From positions 1 to 64,000 of the forward strand of contig JADYUE010000002.1 in the NCBI GenBank assembly GCA_021531615.1: 64,000 nt of DNA, written 5' to 3'. The notes under the pieces are model-generated. The model saw nothing but the letters and a program-made list of their open reading frames with translations, ran no database searches and was not told where the DNA came from. The position numbers were made by a program, and so were the translations under genes. This DNA comes from Fusobacterium varium (GTDB lineage Bacteria > Fusobacteriota > Fusobacteriia > Fusobacteriales > Fusobacteriaceae). Positions within the stretch are counted from its first letter, which is position 1. Each line of letters opens with the position of its first letter. Positions 51,700 to 61,223 of the stretch are shown here, one piece after another.

Positions 51700-53082
51700 T
51701 TATTTTTCTTTTGGATCATCAAATCCAACAACCATAACTAGAATAATTGGAACAACAATTGCTAAAATTGATCCTATTACCATTCCTATAAATCCTTTAG
51801 TATCAGAAGGATTTATTGCATTTACTATTGTTAAAATTCCAGGAAGTCCAGCATAAGCATAATAAACTGTATTAAAGAAACTCATTACTGCTGCTGATAT
51901 AGCTCCACCTACACAAGCACAAATAAATGGTTTTTTCAAACGAAGTGTAACTCCATAAAGTGTTGGTTCTGTAATTCCAAATATTCCTGTAACACTTGCT
52001 GAAAGTGCAACTTTTTTAAGCTCTCTATTTTTTGATTTAATAAAGCAACCAATTGCTGCTCCTATTTGAGCTATAACTGCTAAAGTTTGGAATGCTTGGA
52101 AAGCATCATAACCATACATACTAAAGTTTGCCATAACTATTGGTGTTATTCCCCAGTGAACTCCAAATATTACAAATATCTCCCAAAGTCCTCCTATTAA
52201 AATTCCTCCTAAAAGAGGTGCTTTTTCCATCAATAGATTAAATCCAACTGCAACTGCTTCAGCTCCACCATTTGTAAGAGGTCCAATAATTAAAATTGTA
52301 AGTGGAACCATAATTACCATACAGATAAATGGAACTAAAAGTGCTTTCATTATCTCTGGAATTCTCTTAGATAGAAAATGCTCTAAATAAGAAAGAACTA
52401 ATACAAGAAATAATGGTGGAAGAACTGATGAACCATAAGTTACTCCTGAAAGATTAAAGAAAAGAAAGTTTACTACTTCACCTTCTGTAATTCTCTTTGC
52501 AATCTCTACCCAAGTTGGATTTATAAGAGCTGCACAACATGTTACAGCTATAAATGTATTACATTTAAAATGTTTTGATGCAGTTATTCCTATTAAGATT
52601 GGTAAAAATGCAAATGGTGTCCAAGAGATAAGACTTAAAATTTCATATGTTCCTGTTGTTGCAAATTGCGGCCAAAATATATTTATTAAAATCAATATCC
52701 CTTGTAATATTCCTGCTGCTGCAAGTATATAAATAAAAGGTGCAAATACTGCTGACATTGTTGCTATTATTCTATTTAATAGAGGTTGCTTTGTCTCTAC
52801 TTCTTCTTCTAACATAGCTTCTACATTAAGATTTTTCATAACATTTTCATAAACTTCTCCAACATGAGTTCCTATAACTACTTGAAATTGTCCTGAATTT
52901 TCTACAACAGTTATAACTCCTATAAGCTCTTGAACCTTTTCTTTTGCTCCCTCTGGAGTCTCTTTTAAAACTAAACGAAGTCTTGTTGCACAACGAGTAG
53001 CATTTAATATATTTTCTTTTCCTCCTACTTCACGAATAATATCTTTTGCAAGTTTTGGATAATCTCTTTTTACTTGAGCCAT
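51700..53082 (-). CDS. bglP: PTS beta-glucoside transporter IIBC
   Basis: This 460-aa protein has an N-terminal IIB domain with the phospho-Cys in NATRCATRLRL (about residue 30) and a IIC membrane domain with FGITEPTLYGVTL. The IIA domain often fused at the C-terminus is missing and supplied by the separate gene at 49710. First gene of the operon, directly after the inverted-repeat operator. Confidence 0.93.
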   Translation of the reverse strand: MAQVKRDYPKLAKDIIREVGGKENILNATRCATRLRLVLKETPEGAKEKVQELIGVITVVENSGQFQVVIGTHVGEVYENVMKNLNVEAMLEEEVETKQPLLNRIIATMSAVFAPFIYILAAAGILQGILILINIFWPQFATTGTYEILSLISWTPFAFLPILIGITASKHFKCNTFIAVTCCAALINPTWVEIAKRITEGEVVNFLFFNLSGVTYGSSVLPPLFLVLVLSYLEHFLSKRIPEIMKALLVPFICMVIMVPLTILIIGPLTNGGAEAVAVGFNLLMEKAPLLGGILIGGLWEIFVIFGVHWGITPIVMANFSMYGYDAFQAFQTLAVIAQIGAAIGCFIKSKNRELKKVALSASVTGIFGITEPTLYGVTLRLKKPFICACVGGAISAAVMSFFNTVYYAYAGLPGILTIVNAINPSDTKGFIGMVIGSILAIVVPIILVMVVGFDDPKEK

Positions 53083-53105
53083 TTTTTACCTCCATATTTT
53101 ACTTG

Positions 53106-53164
53106 AACTGTTTTATTATTTATTAAATCAACTATAGCATAGTTTATTTTATTTTAAAACAGTT
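53106..53164 (-). promoter_or_regulatory. Inverted repeat around the bgl promoter
   Basis: AACTGTTTTA (53106-53115) and TAAAACAGTT (53155-53164) are exact inverse complements 39 bp apart and enclose a TATAGT -10-like box on the minus strand. A second imperfect symmetry (TGAAACGG...TTTCA) lies at about 53170-53195. Likely sites for the RpiR-type regulator. Confidence 0.5.
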
Positions 53165-53286
53165 GGAGCTGAAATAGGTTCGCCGTTTCAAAAAAACTTA
53201 AAATTTTATCTATTTTTTTGTTTCATTGTTTCAAAAAATAAAAAAGAAACAGAAATATTCTAAAATCTCCATTTCTTTTTCTTTTT

Positions 53287-54174
53287 TTATTTTATACATC
53301 CATAATTATCTTTCTTTAAAAGACCCCAAAGAGCTTTTTCCCCTATCTTATCATAAACCTTATTTAGATTTATATTTTTCTCATACTCCATTGAAAACTC
53401 TATTCCCCATAAAATATCTAAAATATATTTCACTGAACTATAAAAAGCTGGAAATAAAAACTCTTGAAAAGTTTTAGGAGCTGAAGCAAAGAGATACTCA
53501 TCTGCTATTTCTGTAAGAGTACTATTCTTATTAGCAGTTATTACTAAAATCTTAGTTTTTCTCTCTTTTAAAATCTTTGCAATTTCAACAAGACGTCCAT
53601 TTTCTCCTGTATGACTTATAAAAATTGCAAAATGCTTTTCATCACTCATAAGAGCATTTATAGCCTGCATATTTGTAGCTGTATAGGTATTTGTTTTTTT
53701 TCTAGCATGAAAGTATTGACTACATCCATATTGTGTAAGATAATAATTTAGATCAAATGCATAAAAATCAACTGTTTCTGCCCTATGAATCTCCTTTGTT
53801 ATTTTCTTTAATTTTTCAAAACTTAATCCTTCTGAAGTTTCTTCAATAGCTCTTTTTTGAATCTCTGTAACCTTTCTTACAATAGTTACAACATTTTCAG
53901 TAGCAACTAATTCTATATTCTCATTATTTTTTTCCATTGAAAATTTCAATTCACTCATAAATTTAAATCTAAATTCAGGATATCCCTTATACCCTAATTT
54001 TCTACAAAATCTTGTTACAGATGCTGCACTAGTAAAAGTTGCTTTTCCTAATTCTCTTGCTGACATTCTTTCTATATCTTCAGGGTGTTCTAAAATATAA
54101 TTTTTTATGTCTATTTCACTTGAAGTTCCATTTATAAAATTATTAAGTTCTTTTAATATTATCATTTTTATCAC
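53287..54174 (-). CDS. RpiR-family transcriptional regulator
   Basis: This 295-aa protein has an N-terminal HTH (ARELGKATFTSAASVTRFCR, about 39-58; then KLGYKGYPEFR) and a C-terminal SIS sugar-phosphate-binding domain (FAIFISHTGENGRLVEIAKI). It probably senses a phosphorylated sugar and controls the beta-glucoside operon downstream. Confidence 0.92.
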   Translation of the reverse strand: MIKMIILKELNNFINGTSSEIDIKNYILEHPEDIERMSARELGKATFTSAASVTRFCRKLGYKGYPEFRFKFMSELKFSMEKNNENIELVATENVVTIVRKVTEIQKRAIEETSEGLSFEKLKKITKEIHRAETVDFYAFDLNYYLTQYGCSQYFHARKKTNTYTATNMQAINALMSDEKHFAIFISHTGENGRLVEIAKILKERKTKILVITANKNSTLTEIADEYLFASAPKTFQEFLFPAFYSSVKYILDILWGIEFSMEYEKNINLNKVYDKIGEKALWGLLKKDNYGCIK

Positions 54175-54419
54175 CTACATAATAATTTTTTTTATTATAC
54201 CATATAATTTAAATATTCAGAAAAATAAAGTTTTAAACTTCATTTTCTTTATTTTAGCAAAAATTTTTAAAAAGTTTTTATAGTTTGACTTTGAATTGAA
54301 AAGCTTTAATGGAATACATCTGATGTTATACAAAACTTATTTGGAAGTACTTATAATATATCTAGAGAGCATACTATTTGAATTCTTATGAAAAAATAAA
54401 ATAAAGAATAAAATTATTT

Positions 54420-54448
54420 TTGACATATTCATGTCATAAAAAATTATT
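54420..54448 (+). promoter_or_regulatory. Promoter and operator of the export operon
   Basis: TTGACA at 54420-54425 followed by an AT-rich -10 region at 54443-54448. The -35 overlaps the inverted repeat TGACAT-ATTC-ATGTCA (54421-54436), a likely repressor site. The gap 54175-54500 otherwise holds the RpiR gene promoter and AT-rich sequence. Confidence 0.45.
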
Positions 54449-54480
54449 AAAATGAAAAAAATTATTAAAATGAAAAAAAT
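54442..54480. repeat. Tandem 18-bp AT repeat in the macA leader
   Basis: AAATTATTAAAATGAAAA occurs twice back to back just before the ribosome-binding site, so unit gain or loss could change promoter to start spacing. Confidence 0.6.
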
Positions 54481-54500
54481 TTTAAGGAGATAAGTAAAAG

Positions 54501-55661
54501 ATGAAGAAGAAACACATAACAATTATTATTTGCAGTATTGTAATTTTATTTTTAGTTTTTAAACAAGTTTCAACTAAAAAGGAAAAAACTATATTTTTAA
54601 CTGATAATATAAAAAGAGGGAACATAGAACAGACTGTTATAGCTACTGGAACTATTAGAAGTAATAATAGGGTAGAAGTAGGAGCTCAAGTAAGTGGAAG
54701 AATAACAAAGTTAAATGTAGTTTTAGGACAAGAGGTAAAAAAAGGTGATCTTATAGCCACTATTGATTCTATGACACAGGAAAATGATTTAGAAAAAGCA
54801 AAATCTCAGCTATCATCATATGAAAAGCAGTTAGAAAGTAAAAAGGTAAATTTAGAGGTAAAAAAATCAAAATACAATAGAGCAAGTAATCTATACAAAG
54901 TAAAATCTATCTCACAAGATGATTATGAAACAGCCAAACAGGAGTATGCAGATGCAAAAAGTGGAGTAAGTGAATTAGAAGAGTTAATAAAACAAGCAAA
55001 GATAGAGGTAAAAATGGCTGAAACAGAGCTTTCATATACAATTATTACTTCTCCAATAGATGGAGTTGTAGTTTCAATTCCAATTTCAGAAGGTCAAACA
55101 GTAAATAGTAAACAAAATACGCCAACAATAGTACAAGTTGCAGATTTGAAGAAGATGCTGATAAAACCTGAGATATCAGAGGGAGATATAACTAAATTAA
55201 AAAAAGGACAAGAGGTAGAATTTACAATACTATCTTTACCAGAAAAAATCTATAAAGCTAAGATAGATTCTATTGATCCAGCAATGACTACTTTAACAGA
55301 TGATGAGTATGAAGAATCAGTAAGTGATACAGAGGCAGTTTATTACTATGCTAATGTTATAGTAGATAATATAGATAATAATTTGAGAATAGGAATGACA
55401 ACTACCAATACAATAAAGGTAGCTGAAGCTAAAAATGTAATAGCTATTCCTACAACAGCTCTCTATAAAAAAGGGGATAAATATTATGTAAAAACTTTAG
55501 GTGAAAAGGAAGTAGTTGAAGAAAAAGAGGTTAAAATTGGAATAAATGACGATATTAATACAGAGATAAAATCTGGGCTAAAAGAGGGAGAGAAACTGAT
55601 TTTAAGTGAGATGAAAGCAGGAGAAGGAATAGTTAAATCAACTCGTTCACCAAGATTTTAA
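54501..55661 (+). CDS. macA: MacA-like periplasmic adaptor
   Basis: This 386-aa protein has an N-terminal membrane anchor (IIICSIVILFLVF), a lipoyl-like half (ATGTIRSNNRVEVGAQVSGR), a long coiled-coil hairpin (about 95-175) and beta-barrel domains. It bridges the inner-membrane ABC transporter to the outer-membrane channel in tripartite efflux. AAGGAG precedes the ATG at 54501. Confidence 0.92.
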   Translation: MKKKHITIIICSIVILFLVFKQVSTKKEKTIFLTDNIKRGNIEQTVIATGTIRSNNRVEVGAQVSGRITKLNVVLGQEVKKGDLIATIDSMTQENDLEKAKSQLSSYEKQLESKKVNLEVKKSKYNRASNLYKVKSISQDDYETAKQEYADAKSGVSELEELIKQAKIEVKMAETELSYTIITSPIDGVVVSIPISEGQTVNSKQNTPTIVQVADLKKMLIKPEISEGDITKLKKGQEVEFTILSLPEKIYKAKIDSIDPAMTTLTDDEYEESVSDTEAVYYYANVIVDNIDNNLRIGMTTTNTIKVAEAKNVIAIPTTALYKKGDKYYVKTLGEKEVVEEKEVKIGINDDINTEIKSGLKEGEKLILSEMKAGEGIVKSTRSPRF

Positions 55662-55673
55662 GGAGGAAAAAAA

Positions 55674-57620
55674 TTGAATAAGATAATAGAGATAGAAAAT
55701 GTAAATAAATATTATGGTGAGGGAGAGAATAGAGTTCATATATTAAAAAATATCTCTTTTGAAATAAAAAAAGGGGAGTTTATTGCAATAATAGGACAAT
55801 CAGGTTCTGGGAAATCTACTTTAATGAATATATTAGGGTGTTTAGATAGAGTTACAGATGGCTCATATAAAATAGCTGGACGAGAGATAAGTAGATTTTC
55901 TAAAGATGAGTTGTCAGAGCTAAGACAGCAAAAATTTGGTTTTATTTTTCAAAGATACAATCTTATTTCGACTTTAACAGCTCTTGAAAATGTAGCATTG
56001 CCAGCTATCTATGCTGGAGTTAGTGAAAAAGATAGAAATAGTAGAGCTGAAGAGCTTTTAATAAAGTTAGATTTAGGAAAGAGAACTAAAAATAAACCTA
56101 ATCAATTATCTGGAGGGCAACAACAGAGAGTATCAATAGCTAGAGCTCTTATGAATGGAGGTGAGATAATTCTTGCTGATGAACCTACTGGGGCATTGGA
56201 TTCTAAAAGTGGTGAAAAAGTAATGGAGATATTAACTAATCTTCATAAAGAGGGGCATACAATTATCTTAGTAACCCACGATAAAAATATAGCAAACTAT
56301 GCTAATAGGATTATAGAGATTAAAGATGGAGAGATATATAATGATAGTACAAAAAAAGTTGAGAGAGAAGTTGAAATTATTGAAAATTCAATTAAGAAGA
56401 CAGATAATGTGAAAAAAAATATATTTTACTCTAAAGCTCAATTTTTAGAGTCTTTGAAAATGGCAACTAATGCTATAATTACCCATAAGATGAGATCTAT
56501 GCTTACAATGTTAGGGATAATAATTGGTATAGTCTCAATAATATGTGTTGTTGCATTGGGAAATGGATCTCAACAAGAGATATTGAATAACATAAACTCT
56601 TTAGGAACAAATACCTTAGATATTTATAATGGTAGAGGTAGAGGAGATAGAAATGCAGATAAAAATCTAAATATTAGAGATGCAGATTTTTTAAGAAAAC
56701 AGGTTTATGCAGAAAGTGTTACTCCTAATATCAATGGAAGTGGAACTCTTACATATGGAAATAAGGCTTATACAGCCTCTTTAAGAGGGGTAGGAGAGGA
56801 GTATTTTAATGTAAAGGGATTGAAAGTTGATTTAGGAAAACTATTTAATAGAGATGATGTTATAAATAATAATCAAGTTGTGGTAATAGATGAAAATAGT
56901 AAGGATCAACTTTTTAATGGAAAAAATCCTATTGGAGAGATTTTAATATTTAATAAAAGACCATTGAAGATAATAGGAAGTGTAATAACAAAAAATAATA
57001 TGTCAATGAACAATAGTGATCTTGTTTTGTATACTCCTTATACAACTGCTATGAACAAAATAATAGGAGACAATCATATAAATTCAATCACTATGAAGAT
57101 AAAAGACAGTGTAGATATGCAAATAGCTGAAAAAGATGTAACAAATATTCTTACAATAAGACATAAGGCAAAGGATTTTTTTATAATGAATGTGGATACA
57201 TTGAAAAAAACTGTTGAAAGCACTACTAATACAATGAAATTGCTTATATCTTGTATAGCCTGTATCTCACTTGTAGTAGGGGGGATAGGAGTTATGAATA
57301 TTATGTTAGTATCTGTTACTGAAAGAACAAGAGAGATTGGAATAAGAATGGCAATTGGTGCAAAACAGAGAAATATTTTACAACAATTTTTAATTGAGGC
57401 AGTACTTATTTGCTTAATAGGAGGAGTTTTAGGAGTTGGAATTTCAGTAGGGTTTGGAATGATATTTAATACCTTTGTAAAAAATTTCACAATGATCTTT
57501 TCTATTTTCTCAATAGTTGCAGCAGTTTTATGCTCAACTATGATAGGCGTTATTTTTGGTTATATGCCAGCAAAAAATGCCTCAGAACTTGATCCAATAA
57601 ATGCTCTTTCAAGAGATTAA
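55674..57620 (+). CDS. macB: MacB-like ABC transporter
   Basis: This 648-aa fused protein has Walker A GQSGSGKST, signature LSGGQQQRVSIARAL and Walker B LADEPTGALD in the N-terminal ATPase. A membrane helix follows (about 277-300), then a large periplasmic domain and three C-terminal helices with the FtsX-like pattern MLVSVTERTREIGIRMAIGA. TTG start with AGGAGG. It exports macrolides, peptides or lipopeptides in the family; the substrate is unknown. Confidence 0.95.
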   Translation: MNKIIEIENVNKYYGEGENRVHILKNISFEIKKGEFIAIIGQSGSGKSTLMNILGCLDRVTDGSYKIAGREISRFSKDELSELRQQKFGFIFQRYNLISTLTALENVALPAIYAGVSEKDRNSRAEELLIKLDLGKRTKNKPNQLSGGQQQRVSIARALMNGGEIILADEPTGALDSKSGEKVMEILTNLHKEGHTIILVTHDKNIANYANRIIEIKDGEIYNDSTKKVEREVEIIENSIKKTDNVKKNIFYSKAQFLESLKMATNAIITHKMRSMLTMLGIIIGIVSIICVVALGNGSQQEILNNINSLGTNTLDIYNGRGRGDRNADKNLNIRDADFLRKQVYAESVTPNINGSGTLTYGNKAYTASLRGVGEEYFNVKGLKVDLGKLFNRDDVINNNQVVVIDENSKDQLFNGKNPIGEILIFNKRPLKIIGSVITKNNMSMNNSDLVLYTPYTTAMNKIIGDNHINSITMKIKDSVDMQIAEKDVTNILTIRHKAKDFFIMNVDTLKKTVESTTNTMKLLISCIACISLVVGGIGVMNIMLVSVTERTREIGIRMAIGAKQRNILQQFLIEAVLICLIGGVLGVGISVGFGMIFNTFVKNFTMIFSIFSIVAAVLCSTMIGVIFGYMPAKNASELDPINALSRD

Positions 57621-57632
57621 TAAAGGAGAATT

Positions 57633-58994
57633 ATGAAGAAAAAAATTATTATATTAATAGCTTTAGGAGTTATCCTAGGAAGTTGTAGTAATCTAAAAAA
57701 AGATTATCAAAAGATAGATAGTGAGATAAAAACTTACAAGGAACTATCTAAAAATTATAATATTGATAGCAAATGGTGGGAAAGTTATGGAGATGAACAA
57801 TTAAATAATTTAATAGAATTGGGATTAAAGAATAACAGTGACTTAGCAAAGGCAGCTATAAATATTAATAAAGCTCTATATCAAGCTAAAATTATTGGAA
57901 GTGATTTAGTTCCAGAATTTAGTGGAAATTTAGGTTCAAGTGCTTCTAAAAATATAGAGAGTGGTGGAAATTCAAATATAGATCACTCTGGAAGTTTTAA
58001 TATAAGTTATGAGGTTGATCTTTGGCAGAGATTAAGAGATATGAAAGATGCTCAAGAGTGGGAGTATAAAGCAACTATTGAAGATTATGAAAAGACAAAA
58101 TTAACTTTGATAAATAGTATAATTGATTCATATTTTTCTATAATCTATCTTGAAAATTATATAGAGATCAATAAAAGTATGAGTAAAAACTATTCAGACA
58201 TAGAAAAAATAGTTGATAATAAATTGAGATATGGAACAGTAGATATTTTAGATAAAAAACAAGCTGAAAGAGAGGTAATTAGAAGTAATAATACTCTTAT
58301 CTCTTATGAGAAGGATAAAAAGGAACAAGAATCACTTTTGCGTAACCTTTTAAATCTCAAACCAGATGATGAGTTAAAAATAGAGTATAAAGATATATTA
58401 AAAGTTAAAAATCTAGGAGTAAATTTAGATGTACCATTGAATGTAGTTGCTAGTCGTCCAGATATAAAAGCTTATGAGTACAGATTAAAAAATGCTTTTA
58501 AAGATGCAGTTGCCAGTGAGAAACAGCTTTATCCAAATATTACTATAAGTTCTGCTCTTAGTTCAAGTAGTGATAAATTTAATAACATTTTAAAAACACC
58601 AGTAGCTTTAGGAAGTGTAAGTATAAATTTGCCATTTCTCAATTGGAATGAGATTAAATGGAATATAAAAATTAGTCGTGCTGAATATGAAGAGGCAAAA
58701 TTGAATTTTCAACAGGGGATAGTCACAGCTCTTAATGAGATAGATTATAACTATTTTTTATATGTTAAAGAGCAGGAAAATTATGTTAATCTAAAAAATA
58801 TCAATGAATATGACAATGAAATTGCTATTAATTATGAAAGAAAATATGAAAATGGAAAGGTAGAACTTAGAGAGTGGTTATTAAGTCTCAATGATGAGGC
58901 ATTATCAAGACTTAATATTATCAACTCTAAATACCAAATGATAAAAATAGAGAATACAATCTATCAAAGTATAGGTGGTATGGTTAAAAAATAA
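57633..58994 (+). CDS. TolC-family outer-membrane factor lipoprotein
   Basis: This 453-aa protein has a signal peptide ending in a lipobox (LGSCS) and the NodT-type features SKWWESYGDEQLNNL, then two OEP repeats of coiled helices. Third gene of the operon, completing a trans-envelope pump. Its presence confirms a two-membrane (diderm) host. Confidence 0.92.
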   Translation: MKKKIIILIALGVILGSCSNLKKDYQKIDSEIKTYKELSKNYNIDSKWWESYGDEQLNNLIELGLKNNSDLAKAAININKALYQAKIIGSDLVPEFSGNLGSSASKNIESGGNSNIDHSGSFNISYEVDLWQRLRDMKDAQEWEYKATIEDYEKTKLTLINSIIDSYFSIIYLENYIEINKSMSKNYSDIEKIVDNKLRYGTVDILDKKQAEREVIRSNNTLISYEKDKKEQESLLRNLLNLKPDDELKIEYKDILKVKNLGVNLDVPLNVVASRPDIKAYEYRLKNAFKDAVASEKQLYPNITISSALSSSSDKFNNILKTPVALGSVSINLPFLNWNEIKWNIKISRAEYEEAKLNFQQGIVTALNEIDYNYFLYVKEQENYVNLKNINEYDNEIAINYERKYENGKVELREWLLSLNDEALSRLNIINSKYQMIKIENTIYQSIGGMVKK

Positions 58995-59268
58995 TGAGAA
59001 TATGAACTTATTTCTGTAAATTAGTACTTTCTACAATAAAATTTATTTTAAAGATTATTAATATACTAGTTAATTCAATATATTAAATTATAGTAATGAC
59101 TCAGCTATGTAGTTTTGCTGAAAATATTGAAGATTTTCATTTTGATATGAATAAATGTCATATTTTTTATATTGAAATAGAAAAAAATTAACTATTTAAA
59201 TAAAAAAATACAGACAAGTTCTTAGAAAATAAATTTTTATTAATCTAAAGTCTGGTCTGTATTTTTTA

Positions 59269-59619
59269 TTATTTAATTTTAAAAATTTCTTTTTTATATT
59301 TATAATAAGTTTCTCTCGACAATTTTAAAAGTGAAATTACTTCAGAATCCTTTAAATTCCCATTAAAGTGCCGAGATAGTTTTTCTATTTGAACTTTCAT
59401 TTCCTTCGATTTTTTAGTTTCAAAAGTTGTACCTTTTTTCATTCCTAAAACAATCCCTTGCTTTTTTCTTTCACTTAAAGCTTCCTTGGTTCTTTCTCTT
59501 AGGTCTTGAACTTCCTTTTCAAATTGATTAAAAGCTATTATAATCTGCTTTTCAGCAAGTTTTATAAGATATTCTCTAATTCCTTTTATTATAGTATCAT
59601 TTAAATCATTATTTTTCCT
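59269..59619 (-). pseudogene. Remnant of a serine-recombinase-family protein
   Basis: An open frame of 116 codons without any ATG, GTG or TTG near its beginning encodes a C-terminal part of a resolvase-type recombinase (AFNQFEKEVQDLRERTKEAL, then SERKKQG, and the HTH-like LKDSEVISLLKLSRETYYKY). The catalytic Ser domain is absent and an in-frame TAG lies directly upstream. The flanking 58995-59268 and 59620-60045 hold only AT-rich sequence and a long inverted repeat (AAAAAATACAGAC at 59203-59215 with its complement near 59255-59267). Confidence 0.72.
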
Positions 59620-60045
59620 CTATAAAATTCTTAAATAAATGACCGTTAGATTTGATACTAAATTATGTAAAATAATTATTAAAATAAATCAATTTTGATA
59701 TTTTTTTAGTACAAGTTAAATTAAGTACTGTTATTAATTATCTGTATGAAAAAAATTTAGAAATAAAAAAGAAACAGGTAAATTATCAAAAATTGATAAC
59801 AAAAGTAAGTTTCAGAATATTATCATTATTGCTAAAAGTTAAAAAATATTTTTTAATAAAAAAAACAATAAGAAGAAAACAGGAATCATTTTAAAAATTT
59901 ATACAATGATGAGTATTTAGATAATATTTGCATTGATTAATTAGGTAACTTTGTTAAATTAGATTATATGACGAAAAAATTTGAAAAAATTGTAATAAAA
60001 TTAGAATATGAAAAGGTAACTTCCATACTTTGAGACATATAAAAA

Positions 60046-60067
60046 AAGCTCTCAAATTTGAGAGCTT
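60046..60067 (-). terminator. Terminator of the tRNA gene
   Basis: AAGCTCTCAAA and TTTGAGAGCTT form a perfect 22-bp palindrome; the minus strand continues with TTTTT. Confidence 0.85.
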
Positions 60068-60081
60068 AATAATCAAATAAG

Positions 60082-60168
60082 TGGTGCCTAGAAAGGGACT
60101 TGAACCCTTACTCCTTCATCAGGAAACGGATTTTGAGTCCGTCGCGTCTACCATTCCGCCACCCAGGC
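60082..60168 (-). tRNA. tRNA-Leu (anticodon CAA)
   Basis: Acceptor stem GCCTGGG pairs with TCTAGGC, discriminator A and an encoded CCA follow. D arm GGCGGAATGGTAGACGC, anticodon loop CTCAAAA, a long variable arm and TTCAAGTCC T loop are all present, as expected for a class II tRNA. Confidence 0.96.
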
Positions 60169-60217
60169 ACGTTTGCTATATAATAATATAATATTTACCC
60201 CACTTTGTCAAGCAAAA

Positions 60218-61090
60218 TTAAAATAATTTTGTAAAACTATCTGGTATCTTACTAGAAAAATGAAGAACCTTTTTAGTAACAGGATGAACAAAAACTATTG
60301 TGCTAGCATGAAGTCCAAGACGGTTAATAGGATTTTTAGTTGAACCATATTTTTTATCTCCAACTACACTATGTCCTAAATCTTGCATATGTACACGGAT
60401 TTGATTTTTTCTTCCAGTATCAATGCTGACCTCTAAAAGAGAGTAGTTTTTATTTCTTTTGATAACTTTATAGTGAGAAACTGCCTTTTTACCCTCTTTT
60501 GGATCTTGGCTAGAGTATGTTATAAAGGCTCTATTTTCTTTTAAATAAGATATAATAGTATCACTGTCTTTTTTTACAACTCCCTCTACAAGAGCCACAT
60601 ATGTTCTCTCTTTTACAGACTCATTCCAAGTTGTTTGTAAAATATCTTGAGCCTTTTCATTCTTAGCAAATATCATTATTCCAGAAGTGTCTCTATCTAA
60701 ACGGTGAACAACAAATATTTTATTCTTAGGATTCTTATTTTTTAAATACTCTTTAAGCATATTATATGCAGTTTTTTCCCTCTCGTTATCAGTGGCTACT
60801 GATAAAATTCCATTATCCTTTTCCACAACAATTACATCATCATCTTCATATATAATAGCAACACCTTTCATATTGCTAATAGCCTCGCTTTTACCCCAAT
60901 CAACAGTTACAGAATCTCCTGGCATTAAAGGGTGATTATATTGTGAGATAACCTCATCATTTACAAAAACTTTTCTCTTTGTAAGAAGTGACTTGATGCT
61001 TGTACGACTTTTTCCAGCAAGTTTCTCCATAAGAAAAGCCATTAATTCATTTTTAACTTCAACTTTAAACACTGTATTTTTTTTCTTCAT
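60218..61090 (-). CDS. RluA-family pseudouridine synthase
   Basis: This 290-aa protein has an S4-like RNA-binding N-terminus (about 14-66) and the catalytic motif HRLDRDTSGIMIF with Asp132, then GRKNQIRVHM. It isomerises uridine in rRNA or tRNA; the exact site is not deducible. AGGAGG upstream of the ATG. Confidence 0.92.
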   Translation of the reverse strand: MKKKNTVFKVEVKNELMAFLMEKLAGKSRTSIKSLLTKRKVFVNDEVISQYNHPLMPGDSVTVDWGKSEAISNMKGVAIIYEDDDVIVVEKDNGILSVATDNEREKTAYNMLKEYLKNKNPKNKIFVVHRLDRDTSGIMIFAKNEKAQDILQTTWNESVKERTYVALVEGVVKKDSDTIISYLKENRAFITYSSQDPKEGKKAVSHYKVIKRNKNYSLLEVSIDTGRKNQIRVHMQDLGHSVVGDKKYGSTKNPINRLGLHASTIVFVHPVTKKVLHFSSKIPDSFTKLF

Positions 61091-61223
61091 TATATCCTCC
61101 TAAAATCTGTCAGACTATATTATACCACCTTTTACAAAAAAATTCTAAACTTTTCTATTTAAGTTAAAACTTTTTATAGTTGTATGGTATAATAAAGAGT
61201 GAAAAAAAGATAGGAGGGTGAAA

